Shown piece by piece: positions 34,020 through 41,855 of a stretch of DNA of 64,000 nt. A program made the position numbers and the translations under genes. The notes under the pieces are model-generated. The model did no database searches. It was not told the DNA's origin and saw only the letters and a list, made by a program, of their open reading frames with translations. Position 1 is the stretch's first letter. Each line of letters begins with the position of its first letter. The DNA comes from JAAXHB01 sp965214945. GTDB taxonomy: Bacteria; Actinomycetota; Acidimicrobiia; Acidimicrobiales; Aldehydirespiratoraceae. The stretch is from assembly GCA_965214945.1 (NCBI GenBank), contig OZ244029.1:2666001-2730000 (forward strand). Direction: 5' to 3'.

Positions 34020-35050
34020 GAGCCGCCGTCTACGACGCTCCCGGTCTGCCGCTGCGGGTGGCCGACGTGCCTGACCCAGCGCCCGGCCCCGGCCAGGCGG
34101 TGATCGCAGTGGCAGCGTGCGGGATCTGCGGGTCGGATCTGCACGCCACCAAGCCCGGCGTGGAGCTGGCTCGGCGGGGCGGAGTGCTGGGCCACGAAGT
34201 GGCCGGAGAGATCCTCGAAGTCGGCCCCGAGCCGGTCGGTGAGTGGTCGCCCGGAGACCGCGTGTACGCCATACCGATCGGTTCGTGCGGCCGCTGCCCC
34301 CAGTGCCTGCTCGACCGGCCTGAAGAGTGCCCCGACCAGCGCTCCTTCGGGGCGCTCGGGCCCGACGAGCCCGACGGCGCCTACGCGGAGCGCCTCAGGG
34401 TCTCCCTGAGCGATCTGCTGGCAGTGCCTGCCGGTATTGGCTTGGACACGGCCGCGCTCGCCGAGCCACTGGCCACCGGGCTGATGTGCGTGCGCCAAGC
34501 CCGCCTCGATATCGGCGACCGGGTGCTGATATTGGGGGCCGGCCCTATCGGGCTCGCCGCAGCTGTCTGGGCTCGCTTCTTCGGCGCCCGACGAGTGGCA
34601 GTGTCCGACAGGATCGAGCATCGCTTGGGGCTGGCACGTCGTCTGGGCGCAACCGACTTGATCGACGCCGGGCCGGACGTGGCAGCCCGCTTCGCGGAGC
34701 TCACGGGCGCCGAACCCGACGCGGTGATCGAGGCGGTGGGCAGACCCGGGATGCTCAACGCGGCGATGGCGTCGGTGAAGCCCCAGGGCCGGGTGGTGAC
34801 CGGCGGCGTCTGCATGGAGCCCGACACGTTCGATCACCTGCTCGCCTACGCAAAGGAGCCCGTCATCCGAGCCGCCCGGGTTTACACCAAGGCCGAGAAC
34901 GCCTTCGTGCTGGAGATGATCGCAGCGGGCCGCATCGACCCGGCCCCGATGATCACCCACCGCATCGGCCTGCGCGAGCTGCCTGCCGCGTTCGAGGCGC
35001 TGCGAGCCCCCGTCGACCAGTGCAAAGTTATGGTCATGCCCCAGACTTGA
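34016..35050 (+). CDS. Zinc-dependent medium-chain alcohol dehydrogenase
   Basis: 344 residues. Catalytic zinc ligands are in ACGICGSDLH and GGVLGHEVAGEI; the structural zinc site is GSCGRCPQCLLDRPEEC; the NAD(P) site is ILGAGPIGLAAAV near residue 175. It resembles sorbitol/threonine dehydrogenase-type enzymes. The GTG overlaps the upstream stop (GTGA), so it is coupled with the Ldh2 enzyme and both may oxidise the same hydroxy-compound series. Confidence 0.88.
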   Translation: MRAAVYDAPGLPLRVADVPDPAPGPGQAVIAVAACGICGSDLHATKPGVELARRGGVLGHEVAGEILEVGPEPVGEWSPGDRVYAIPIGSCGRCPQCLLDRPEECPDQRSFGALGPDEPDGAYAERLRVSLSDLLAVPAGIGLDTAALAEPLATGLMCVRQARLDIGDRVLILGAGPIGLAAAVWARFFGARRVAVSDRIEHRLGLARRLGATDLIDAGPDVAARFAELTGAEPDAVIEAVGRPGMLNAAMASVKPQGRVVTGGVCMEPDTFDHLLAYAKEPVIRAARVYTKAENAFVLEMIAAGRIDPAPMITHRIGLRELPAAFEALRAPVDQCKVMVMPQT

Positions 35051-35074
35051 GGCCGGGACAGCACCCAGATATAT

Positions 35075-35132
35075 GCGTATCCATACGCCTGGATGTAGAC
35101 AAATACATATACGGCACCATATACTGCGAGCC
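35075..35132 (+). promoter_or_regulatory. Promoter and operator of the MazEF-type pair, likely leaderless
   Basis: TAGACA (35096-35101), 18 bases, TATACT (35120-35125) is a near-consensus promoter. The -10 ends seven bases before the ATG at 35133, so the transcript should begin at or next to the start codon. GCGTAT-CC-ATACGC (35075-35088) is a perfect inverted repeat and CATATAC is directly repeated at 35106 and 35118; both suit binding by the antitoxin. Confidence 0.65.
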
Positions 35133-35369
35133 ATGTCGACGACCACGATACGGATCAGCACCGACACCCACGCCCGGCTCGTCAAGCTGAGCCGGGCGCA
35201 GGGCGCGACCCTGGGCGAGACGGTGGAACAGGCCGCTGAGGCGTTGCGCCGACAGCACTTCGCGCGCGCGGTCACAGCCGAACTCGCCGAGCTGCGCCGC
35301 GACCGCGAAGCCTGGGAGGATTACCTGGCCGACGCCGAGGCCACCCATGTCGGCGACGGCATCGCCTGA
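35133..35369 (+). CDS. Putative antitoxin of a MazEF-type pair
   Basis: 78 residues. TTTIRISTDTHARLVKLS is a ribbon-helix-helix-type DNA-binding start, followed by a charged helical C-terminus (AELAELRRDREAWEDYLAD) that would bind the toxin. Such antitoxins repress their own promoter, here marked by an inverted repeat and an AT-rich promoter directly upstream. Gene order antitoxin-toxin with a 14-bp gap is typical. No Shine-Dalgarno is present, which agrees with a leaderless mRNA. Confidence 0.78.
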   Translation: MSTTTIRISTDTHARLVKLSRAQGATLGETVEQAAEALRRQHFARAVTAELAELRRDREAWEDYLADAEATHVGDGIA

Positions 35370-35383
35370 CGAAGCTCATCCGC

Positions 35384-35716
35384 ATGGTGGAAGAACTCTG
35401 GCTGGTTGATTTTGGCCGCCCCTACCCCGCCGAACCCGCCTGGCACCGACCGGCCCTGGTGCTGGGCCCGCCCGATGCGTTCGGCGGGGACTTCCCGCTC
35501 GTGATCTTGGCTCCGCTCACGACCACACCTCGCGGCCTGTCCCTGCATGTCGAAGTCGAGGCCACCGCCTCAACCGGCCTGAGCCAGACGAGCTACGTGC
35601 AATGCGAACTGATCCGATCCGTGAGCCGAAAGCGCCTGGTGCACCGCTTGGGCGCTGTGGACGCGGAGGTTTCTCGTCGTGTCGGCTTCGTCGTCAGAAC
35701 CATGCTGAACCACTAG
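35384..35716 (+). CDS. MazF/PemK-type toxin (endoribonuclease)
   Basis: 110 residues. The family pattern is clear: ELWLVDFGRPYPAEPAWHRPALVLGP, LVILAPLTTTPRG, TGLSQTSYVQCELIRSVS and LVHRLGAVD. MazF toxins are sequence-specific mRNA interferases neutralised by the preceding antitoxin. Active-site candidates are the Arg of HRPALVL and the Thr/Ser of PLTTT. Its TAG and the TAG of the convergent ureohydrolase share the palindrome CTAG (35713-35716). Confidence 0.87.
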   Translation: MVEELWLVDFGRPYPAEPAWHRPALVLGPPDAFGGDFPLVILAPLTTTPRGLSLHVEVEATASTGLSQTSYVQCELIRSVSRKRLVHRLGAVDAEVSRRVGFVVRTMLNH

Positions 35717-36663
35717 CCGCGATACTGCACGCCGGGGATCACGCAAATCATCTCGTACAGCAGGTTGGCGGCCGTGAGCGCCGTGGCACCAGACAGGTCG
35801 TAGGCAGGGGCCACCTCCACCAGGTCGCAGCCGACCAGATGCAGCCCGCGGCAGCCGCGGATGATCTCCAGCGCCTGGAACGTGGTGAGCCCGCCCACCT
35901 CGGGGGTTCCCGTGCCTGGCGCAAACGCCGGATCGAGGCCGTCGATGTCGAAGCTCAGATACGCCGGCCCAGTGCCGAGCTGGATGCGCACTTCGTCCAT
36001 GAGCGGCGTCAGGCTCCGGTGCCAGCACTCCTCGGCCTGAACCACCCGGAAGCCCTGCTGCCGTGACCAGTCGAAGTCGTCGGCCGCATAGCCGGTGCCT
36101 CGCACTCCTATCTGCACCACCCGCGCCGCGTCCAGCAACCCCTCCTCGGCAGCACGGCGAAACGGTGTGCCGTGCGCGACCTGCTCGCCGAACATGGCGT
36201 CGTTGATGTCTGTGTGGGCGTCCACGTGCACCAGGCCGACAGGGCCGTGCTTCGCGGCCATTGCCCGCAGGATCGGCAAGACGATGGTGTGGTCGCCGCC
36301 CATCGTCACGGTCACCAGATCGTAGGCCAGCAGCTCGCGATAGCGGGCCTCGATGCGAGCGACGGCGTCGGCCAAGTTGTAGGGGTTGGTAGCCACGTCG
36401 CCGATGTCGTCGATTCGCAGACTGTCGAAAGGGGCGGCCCGGGTGGCCATGTTGTAGGGCCTCAGCAGCACCGACTCGTCGCGGATACCCCGGGGTCCGA
36501 ACCTGGCACCGGGCCGGTTGGAGGTGCCGATGTCGAAGGGCACGCCTACCACGACCGCGTCCAGGTCGGCCGGCGCCGACCTGCCGGGCAGCCTCATGAA
36601 CGTGGCGATGCCAGCAAAGCGGGGCATCTCGTTGCCGCCGAGCGGCTGAGGGTTGTCGCTCAT
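35713..36663 (-). CDS. Agmatinase/guanidinobutyrase-type ureohydrolase
   Basis: 316 residues. Mn2+ ligands are visible in MGGDHTIVLP, HVDAHTDIND and LSFDIDGLDPAFAPGTGTPE. The N-terminal ATFMRLP is typical of guanidinobutyrase and guanidinopropionase. It should release urea from a guanidino compound. The ATG at 36663 is five bases after the upstream alcohol dehydrogenase stop; an in-frame start at 36702 would overlap that gene. Together with the dehydrogenase it may form a two-gene operon for guanidino acid breakdown. Confidence 0.9.
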   Translation of the reverse strand: MSDNPQPLGGNEMPRFAGIATFMRLPGRSAPADLDAVVVGVPFDIGTSNRPGARFGPRGIRDESVLLRPYNMATRAAPFDSLRIDDIGDVATNPYNLADAVARIEARYRELLAYDLVTVTMGGDHTIVLPILRAMAAKHGPVGLVHVDAHTDINDAMFGEQVAHGTPFRRAAEEGLLDAARVVQIGVRGTGYAADDFDWSRQQGFRVVQAEECWHRSLTPLMDEVRIQLGTGPAYLSFDIDGLDPAFAPGTGTPEVGGLTTFQALEIIRGCRGLHLVGCDLVEVAPAYDLSGATALTAANLLYEMICVIPGVQYRG

Positions 36664-36668
36664 GTCAG

Positions 36669-37913
36669 CTACTCCTGAGGCAGCAGATAGAGCTTGCCGC
36701 ACTGGCGGGATAGGCCCATCTCGAACGCCTCCGCGGCGCGGCTCATGGGGAACGTGTGAGTGGCGATCACCTCGATGCGCCGCTGGGTGTCGGCGTCACC
36801 GAGCATTCGCATCAGCCCAGCGCGGTCGCGGAACCTGACGTCATGGCCGCCCGTCCAGGTGACGTGGCGGTCGATGATCTCGCAGAGGACGCTCACCGGA
36901 TAGCGCTCGGGTCCGTTGAACCCCAGTGAGAACAGCGTGCCGTAGCGTCGCAGCCCGGCAAGGCACCGGTGCAGATAGTACGGAGCGCCCGAGCACTCGA
37001 AGGCCGCGTCGGCGCCACGGCGGTCTCCGGTTAGTGCGTGCAGCTGATCGAGCCAGCCCGGGTCGTCGGGATCGATCACTGTGTGGACGCCCAGCTCGCG
37101 GCACAGCCCCATGCGGTACGGGTTGCGGCCGAGCACTGCCACGGTGGCGTTGCGGTACAGCGCATTGGCGACCACCCCCATACCGATGAACCCCACCCCG
37201 CCGACCAGCACCACATCGCCCGCGGACACGCCGGCCTCCTCGGCCGCCGTGAACGTGCAGCCCAGGGTGCAGTTCCCGGCCGCGGCGTGGCGGAACGACA
37301 ATTCGTCGGGCAGCTTCACCACCATGTGCTCGGGGGCGAGCCTGTAGCGGGCCATGGCGAAACCGCCTGACTGGCTGCCGTTGACGGTCTCGATGCCCAG
37401 AAGGCCTGCGGTCACGTCCTGCGGAGCCATACCGTCATCGTGATCCTCATAGGGGATGGCCAGGCAGTGCGTCGGCGACAGGCCCTGGGTGCACACGAAG
37501 CACTCCCGGCAGCTGTTGCCCTGGAACACGATCACCCGGTCGCCTGCGGCGAGCCGCGACCCGGCCGCCGCGCTGACGACGGTGCCTACCCCCTCGTGGC
37601 CGAGGTGCTCGGGGCTGTCGTGCCACTCGAACTGGTGATCGCGGTAGATACGGGCCTCGTTGCAGACCGGCGCGATCGCCGTCTCGACGATCACGAAACC
37701 CGGTCCGGCCACCGGGTAGGGCTTGTCCGCCAGAGCGACCGTGCGAGGTGCCGGGATCGTGAGCACAGTGTTGGTCGCGTCGGCCGCGACGGTGGCATTG
37801 GCCGCGGCCGTGTCGGTCGCCAAAGTCGCGGCAGCATTGACCGCGGCGACAGCACTGGCCGCGGCGGTGTCGGTCGCGGCGGCGCCAGTTGGGTCGGCGC
37901 TGATAGACGTCAT
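36669..37913 (-). CDS. Zinc-type alcohol dehydrogenase-like oxidoreductase with Ala-rich N-terminus
   Basis: 414 residues. The medium-chain dehydrogenase core starts near residue 50. HLGHEGVGTVV is the active-site helix; the catalytic Cys seems to be in VCNEARIY rather than the usual GICGTD. CRECFVCTQGLSPTHC supplies Cys for structural zinc, and VLVGGVGFIGMGV binds NAD(P). Residues 8-45 are low-complexity Ala/Thr/Asp with a 21-residue internal duplication (ATDTAAA). A GTG at the NTVLTIP position is an alternative start that would remove this tail. First gene of the pair with the ureohydrolase. Confidence 0.82.
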   Translation of the reverse strand: MTSISADPTGAAATDTAAASAVAAVNAAATLATDTAAANATVAADATNTVLTIPAPRTVALADKPYPVAGPGFVIVETAIAPVCNEARIYRDHQFEWHDSPEHLGHEGVGTVVSAAAGSRLAAGDRVIVFQGNSCRECFVCTQGLSPTHCLAIPYEDHDDGMAPQDVTAGLLGIETVNGSQSGGFAMARYRLAPEHMVVKLPDELSFRHAAAGNCTLGCTFTAAEEAGVSAGDVVLVGGVGFIGMGVVANALYRNATVAVLGRNPYRMGLCRELGVHTVIDPDDPGWLDQLHALTGDRRGADAAFECSGAPYYLHRCLAGLRRYGTLFSLGFNGPERYPVSVLCEIIDRHVTWTGGHDVRFRDRAGLMRMLGDADTQRRIEVIATHTFPMSRAAEAFEMGLSRQCGKLYLLPQE

Positions 37914-37937
37914 TGTCCCGCAGCGTAGTGTGACCCC

Positions 37938-38644
37938 GTGACCGGCCTTCGCTTCGACCATGTCGGCCTGCTGACTCCGGATGTGGACTATGCCGTCGCC
38001 TGCTACCGGGCTCTGGGCTGTGAGCTAATGGAGCGGTCCCAGCGGCGGGGTGCGTTCGACGTCGCATTCCTGGGCGCCGGCAGCGACGTGCTGCTGGAGT
38101 TTCAGGGGCCGCCGCTGCCCACCGAATCCGAGGAGTACGCAGCCCGGCAGGGATGGAGCATCGAGCGGGTGGCGCTGGCCTGCGACGACGCAGCCTCGGT
38201 GCATGCACGGCTCGTCGCGGCCGGTGCGACCTCGGCCTGGGAACCGGCGCCGAACACTTCGACGGCTACAGCCACGAGTTCTGCTTGGAGATCATCGGCG
38301 GATCCCACGACAGCATCGACGGGCCAGTGATGGCACGTCGAGGGCCGTGCTATGACCATGTCTGCTTCACCACCGACAACGTGGCCGGAGTGTGGCAGCG
38401 CGCCGTCAGCCGGGGCGTCGAGCCGCTGAGCGAACCCGCTTACTACCCCGAGTACGGGACGACCATCGCATGGCTCTATGACGCCGACGGCACCCACATC
38501 GAGCTGATGAGCACGCTAGATCCCGAAATGATGACAACAGCGCATCGCCGGGGCCGCTGCGAGAGCATGTGGACCGAAGGCTGGCAGCGCTCGCCCGTGG
38601 TGATCGGCCGGCGCGGCGACCTCCCAGTGCAACTCGTCCGGTGA
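37938..38644 (+). pseudogene. VOC family gene broken by a one-base frameshift
   Basis: Two overlapping frames together encode one two-module VOC protein. The first (GTG 37938) runs FDHVGLLTPDVDYAVACYRALG to AAGATSAWEP; the second resumes with AEHFDGYSHEFCLEIIGG and YDHVCFTTDNVAGVW to GTHIELMSTLD and stops at 38644. The break is near 38240-38255, where CCGGCGCC would read correctly as CCGGGCGCC, so one G seems missing. It could be a real recent mutation or an assembly error. Its start is 24 bp from the divergent dehydrogenase. Confidence 0.8.
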
Positions 38645-38727
38645 TGACAGCCCGACAGCCGCCCGACAGCCCCGCAGGCAGCCGACCTGTTGTCTAGTGG
38701 CGCTCGTCCGGCGATGACGGCCGACAG
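38633..38727 (+). repeat. Duplicated start region, copies 70 bp apart
   Basis: CTCGTCCGGTGATGACAGCC plus CGACAG (38633-38658) recurs as CTCGTCCGGCGATGACGGCC plus GACAG (38703-38727). The first copy ends the VOC gene (TGA overlapping an ATG at 38643 that leads to a 17-residue dead-end frame); the second carries the likely ATG of the next gene at 38714. Confidence 0.8.
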
Positions 38728-40360
38728 GGGCGTCAGCACCGGGCAGTGGCTGGCCTGGCACGAGCAGATCACAGCGGAGCGGCCCGGCGGTGACGGGCTT
38801 CAGATCTGGGGGTACACCTCCAAGCCGAGCTACGCGCCCGGCGAGCGGGTCGACCTGCACGTGTCGACCACCGCCGACACCTGGGGATTTGAGGTGTGGC
38901 GCGACGGCGCACGCTTCGAGAGGCTGCACCGGCAGACGGGGCTGCGAGGCGCGCGCCGCGAGACCCCTCCCGAAGCGGCCGCCGCCGGCTGCGGCTGGCC
39001 GGTCGCCGCGAGCTTCGACATCCCCCGGGGCTGGCCCAGCGGTGGCTACGTGATCGTGTTCGGCGCAGAGCGCCACGGCGCGCGGGTGACCCAGGATGGC
39101 TTCTTCGTGCTGCGCGCCGCTGAACCCGGACGGGCCTCTCCGCTGGCGCTGGTGGCCGCCACCTACACATGGCAGGAGTACAACGACTGGGGCGGCGGCT
39201 GCGGCTATTTCTCCGAGCGGCTCAGCGACCACAGCGGCGACCCCGCAGAGGTGTGCGAGCTGAGCTTCGAACCGCGCCTGAGCTTCCACAGGCCATGGTC
39301 AAGGGGGCTGATCCGCGTTCCGGCCGGTGCTCCCAGGCTGGCGCAGCCGCCGCCGGTGGTCGGCGCGGCATTGGGGATCCCAGCCGCGGACTGGTCGGTC
39401 GCCAACGGCTTCTCCGTGTGGGCCACAGCAGCCGGATGGGCCCGTTACGACGCTCTCACCGCCCGCTGGCTCGACGCTCAGGGCTACCGGCCCGAGCTGC
39501 TGTCGCAGTGGGACCTCGACCACGACCCCGGAGTGCTCGACCGTTACCGCTGTGTGGTGACGACCGGCCACGACGAGTATTGGAGCGCCGTCGGGCGCCG
39601 GACGCTAGACGGCTTCACGGCGTCGGGCGGACAGTACGTCCGGTTAGCAGGCAACATCGTGTGGCAGGTGCGCCTGGAGGACGGATTCACTCAGGTCTGC
39701 CACAAGTACGCGGCCGCCGGCGACCCTGAGCACGCCAACCCCGACCGAGGCATGCGCACCGGAGCCTTCGAGGCCCGGCATATCGACCGGCCACCGGTCA
39801 CCAGCTTCGGCGCCAACGGTCTGCGGGGCGTTTATTCGCGCATGGGCGGTCTGTCGCCCCGCGGCCCAGGCGGGTTCATCGTCTACCGGCCCCAGCACTG
39901 GTGCTTCGAAGGCGCCGACGTTTACTACGGCGACGTGCTTGGCGCCGACCTGCCGCTGGTCGGCTATGAGACCGACGGGGTCGACTACACGTTCCGCTCG
40001 GGCCTGCCGTATCCCACAGGCGACGACGGAGCACCCGAGAGCCTAGAGATCCTGGGGCTCACGCCGGTCACCCTCGAGGAGGAGGACCACGGCCATTCCG
40101 GCAGCCTCGTGACCATCGCGGACGGCGATCTGGCGTTCGCTGCCTCTGCTGTCGGCTGTGCGGACGACGCTAACTCACGGGCCCGGTTCCGTTACGGCAG
40201 CGCGGTGATCACCTCGATGCGGCGCGGCGACGGTGAGGTTTTCTGCGCCGGCACCACCGAATGGTGTCACGCGCTGGCGAGCGGCGACGTTCAGTGCGAA
40301 ATCATCACCCGCAACGTGCTCGACCGTTTCCTGCCGAGTCAGCGATCGAGGCCGAGATAG
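38714..40360 (+). CDS. N,N-dimethylformamidase large-subunit-like protein
   Basis: 548 residues. An N-terminal beta-rich region (SYAPGERVDLHVST, GWPSGGYVIVFG) is followed by a domain with TYTWQEYNDWGG, LSQWDLDHDP and VVTTGHDEYWS near residue 285. The last two are hallmarks of the C-terminal domain of the dimethylformamidase beta (large) subunit family. The known enzyme hydrolyses DMF; most relatives have unknown substrates, so an amide-hydrolase role is inference. The small subunit of true DMFase was not found nearby. The 3' end overlaps the convergent livF gene by 22 bp. Confidence 0.75.
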   Translation: MTADRGVSTGQWLAWHEQITAERPGGDGLQIWGYTSKPSYAPGERVDLHVSTTADTWGFEVWRDGARFERLHRQTGLRGARRETPPEAAAAGCGWPVAASFDIPRGWPSGGYVIVFGAERHGARVTQDGFFVLRAAEPGRASPLALVAATYTWQEYNDWGGGCGYFSERLSDHSGDPAEVCELSFEPRLSFHRPWSRGLIRVPAGAPRLAQPPPVVGAALGIPAADWSVANGFSVWATAAGWARYDALTARWLDAQGYRPELLSQWDLDHDPGVLDRYRCVVTTGHDEYWSAVGRRTLDGFTASGGQYVRLAGNIVWQVRLEDGFTQVCHKYAAAGDPEHANPDRGMRTGAFEARHIDRPPVTSFGANGLRGVYSRMGGLSPRGPGGFIVYRPQHWCFEGADVYYGDVLGADLPLVGYETDGVDYTFRSGLPYPTGDDGAPESLEILGLTPVTLEEEDHGHSGSLVTIADGDLAFAASAVGCADDANSRARFRYGSAVITSMRRGDGEVFCAGTTEWCHALASGDVQCEIITRNVLDRFLPSQRSRPR

Positions 40361-41097
40361 CTGGCGTCCAGCAGCTCCCGATCGGCGAGCAGCTCCGCGG
40401 AGGGCCCAGACGTCACCAAGTCGCCGTGGCTGAGCACGTAGCAGCGGTCGCTTACCTCTAGGGCCAGGTCGACATGCTGCTCCACCAGCAGCACGCCGGC
40501 GCCGGTGACACGCGCGATTCGGCGAACCATCGGCATGAGCTCTTCGTATACGACCGGCGCCAGCCCGAGGCTCATCTCGTCGATCATCATCAGCTTCGGC
40601 TCACTCAGGATCGCCCGGCCCAAGGCCAGCATCTGCTGCTCGCCGCCGGACAGCAGCCCGGCGGGCCGGTTCATTAGCGGCCCAAGCGCGGGGAACAGAT
40701 CAACCGCGGCAGCCGTGTCGAAGCGGCCTCTGAGCCGGGCCAGCCGCAGGTTCTCCCGCACCGTGAGCTGGAACAGGATGCCACGGTTCTCCGGCACATG
40801 AGCCACGCCTCGGCGGGCGATCAGATGGGCGCGACGCAGGCCCTCGATCGGCGCCCCGCAAGCGAAGACCGTACCGGCGATCACATCTGCCATCCCCGAC
40901 ACCGTCATCAAGGTGGTGGTCTTACCGGCGCCGTTGGGCCCGAGCAGTGCCGCCACCTCTCCCGCGCCCACGGTGAGATCGAGATCGCGCACCACCGCCA
41001 CGCCCTCATAACCGGCATGCAGCCCTTTTATCTCAAGAACTGGTGCCATTGCCGCGCTTCCGCCGGAGTCACTGCCGCGTGCCAAGACCGGCGTCAT
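40339..41097 (-). CDS. livF: Branched-chain amino acid-type ABC transporter ATPase LivF
   Basis: 252 residues. Walker A GPNGAGKTT, Q-loop, LSGGEQQMLALGRA signature and Walker B LMMIDEMSLGLAP are intact; the Glu of EMSLGL is usual for LivF. The ATG at 41097 overlaps the livG stop (ATGA); a second ATG at 41049 with GGCGGAAG upstream gives the more usual N-terminus MAPVLEIKGLHAGY. Last gene of the Liv operon. The ligand could be amino acids, urea or amides. Confidence 0.88.
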   Translation of the reverse strand: MTPVLARGSDSGGSAAMAPVLEIKGLHAGYEGVAVVRDLDLTVGAGEVAALLGPNGAGKTTTLMTVSGMADVIAGTVFACGAPIEGLRRAHLIARRGVAHVPENRGILFQLTVRENLRLARLRGRFDTAAAVDLFPALGPLMNRPAGLLSGGEQQMLALGRAILSEPKLMMIDEMSLGLAPVVYEELMPMVRRIARVTGAGVLLVEQHVDLALEVSDRCYVLSHGDLVTSGPSAELLADRELLDASYLGLDR

Positions 41098-41855
41098 CGC
41101 CGGCGTCCGTGTGAGCCGAGGTAGGCCGCTACCACGCGCTCGTTGTCGCGGATCTCCTCGGGCGTGCCGGTGGCGATCAGCGCGGCCAGGTCGAGCACAT
41201 GGACGCGGTCGCAGACCCGCAGCACCAGGCTCATGTCGTGGTCGACGAGCAGCATCGTGTATCCGGCATCGATAAGCGCGCGCAGACGGTCGCCAAGCCA
41301 GACCGTCTCGGCTCGGTCGAGCCCGGCGGCGGGCTCATCGAGCATTATCAGCGACGCGCCGGCCACCAGCGCCCGGCCCACGCCCACGAGCTTGCGCCGA
41401 CCCTGCGAAAGCTCGCGCGGCTGTCTGGAAGCCACGTCGTCCAAGCCCAGCATCTCCATCACCCGGCCGACGCTGCTGTCAGCTGCCGATCCCAGCAGGT
41501 AGTCACGCGCCGCGCCTGCCGGCGTGAGCCGGCGGCTGGCCACGTCGAGATTGCTGCGCACCGTCATGTCGTCGAACAGCTCAAGCGACTGCCAGGTGCG
41601 GGTGAGCCCGGCGTGAGCGATGCGATGAGGCGGCATTCCCACCAATTCTCGACCCAAGAAGCGCACTCCCCCGGTGGTGTTGCCGGGCAAGAACCCGGTA
41701 ACCGCGTCGATGAACGTGGTCTTGCCGGCGCCGTTGGGCCCGATGAGGCCGGTCAGCTCTCCGGAACGGCAGTCGAGGCTTACGTCGTCGACCGCGACGA
41801 CCCCGCCGAAGCGCACGGTCAGCCCGTCGGTTACCAGCACCGGGTTCGGGCTCAT
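41094..41855 (-). CDS. livG: Branched-chain amino acid-type ABC transporter ATPase LivG
   Basis: 253 residues. Walker A GPNGAGKTT, LTRTWQSLELFDDMTV as Q-loop, LSQGRRKLVGVGRAL as signature and LIMLDEPAAGLD as Walker B. The signature has Gln in place of the first Gly of LSGG, which is common in LivG relatives. ATG at 41855 overlaps the permease stop (ATGA), fixing the start; a longer frame to 41894 would overlap it by 43 bp. Confidence 0.88.
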   Translation of the reverse strand: MSPNPVLVTDGLTVRFGGVVAVDDVSLDCRSGELTGLIGPNGAGKTTFIDAVTGFLPGNTTGGVRFLGRELVGMPPHRIAHAGLTRTWQSLELFDDMTVRSNLDVASRRLTPAGAARDYLLGSAADSSVGRVMEMLGLDDVASRQPRELSQGRRKLVGVGRALVAGASLIMLDEPAAGLDRAETVWLGDRLRALIDAGYTMLLVDHDMSLVLRVCDRVHVLDLAALIATGTPEEIRDNERVVAAYLGSHGRRR

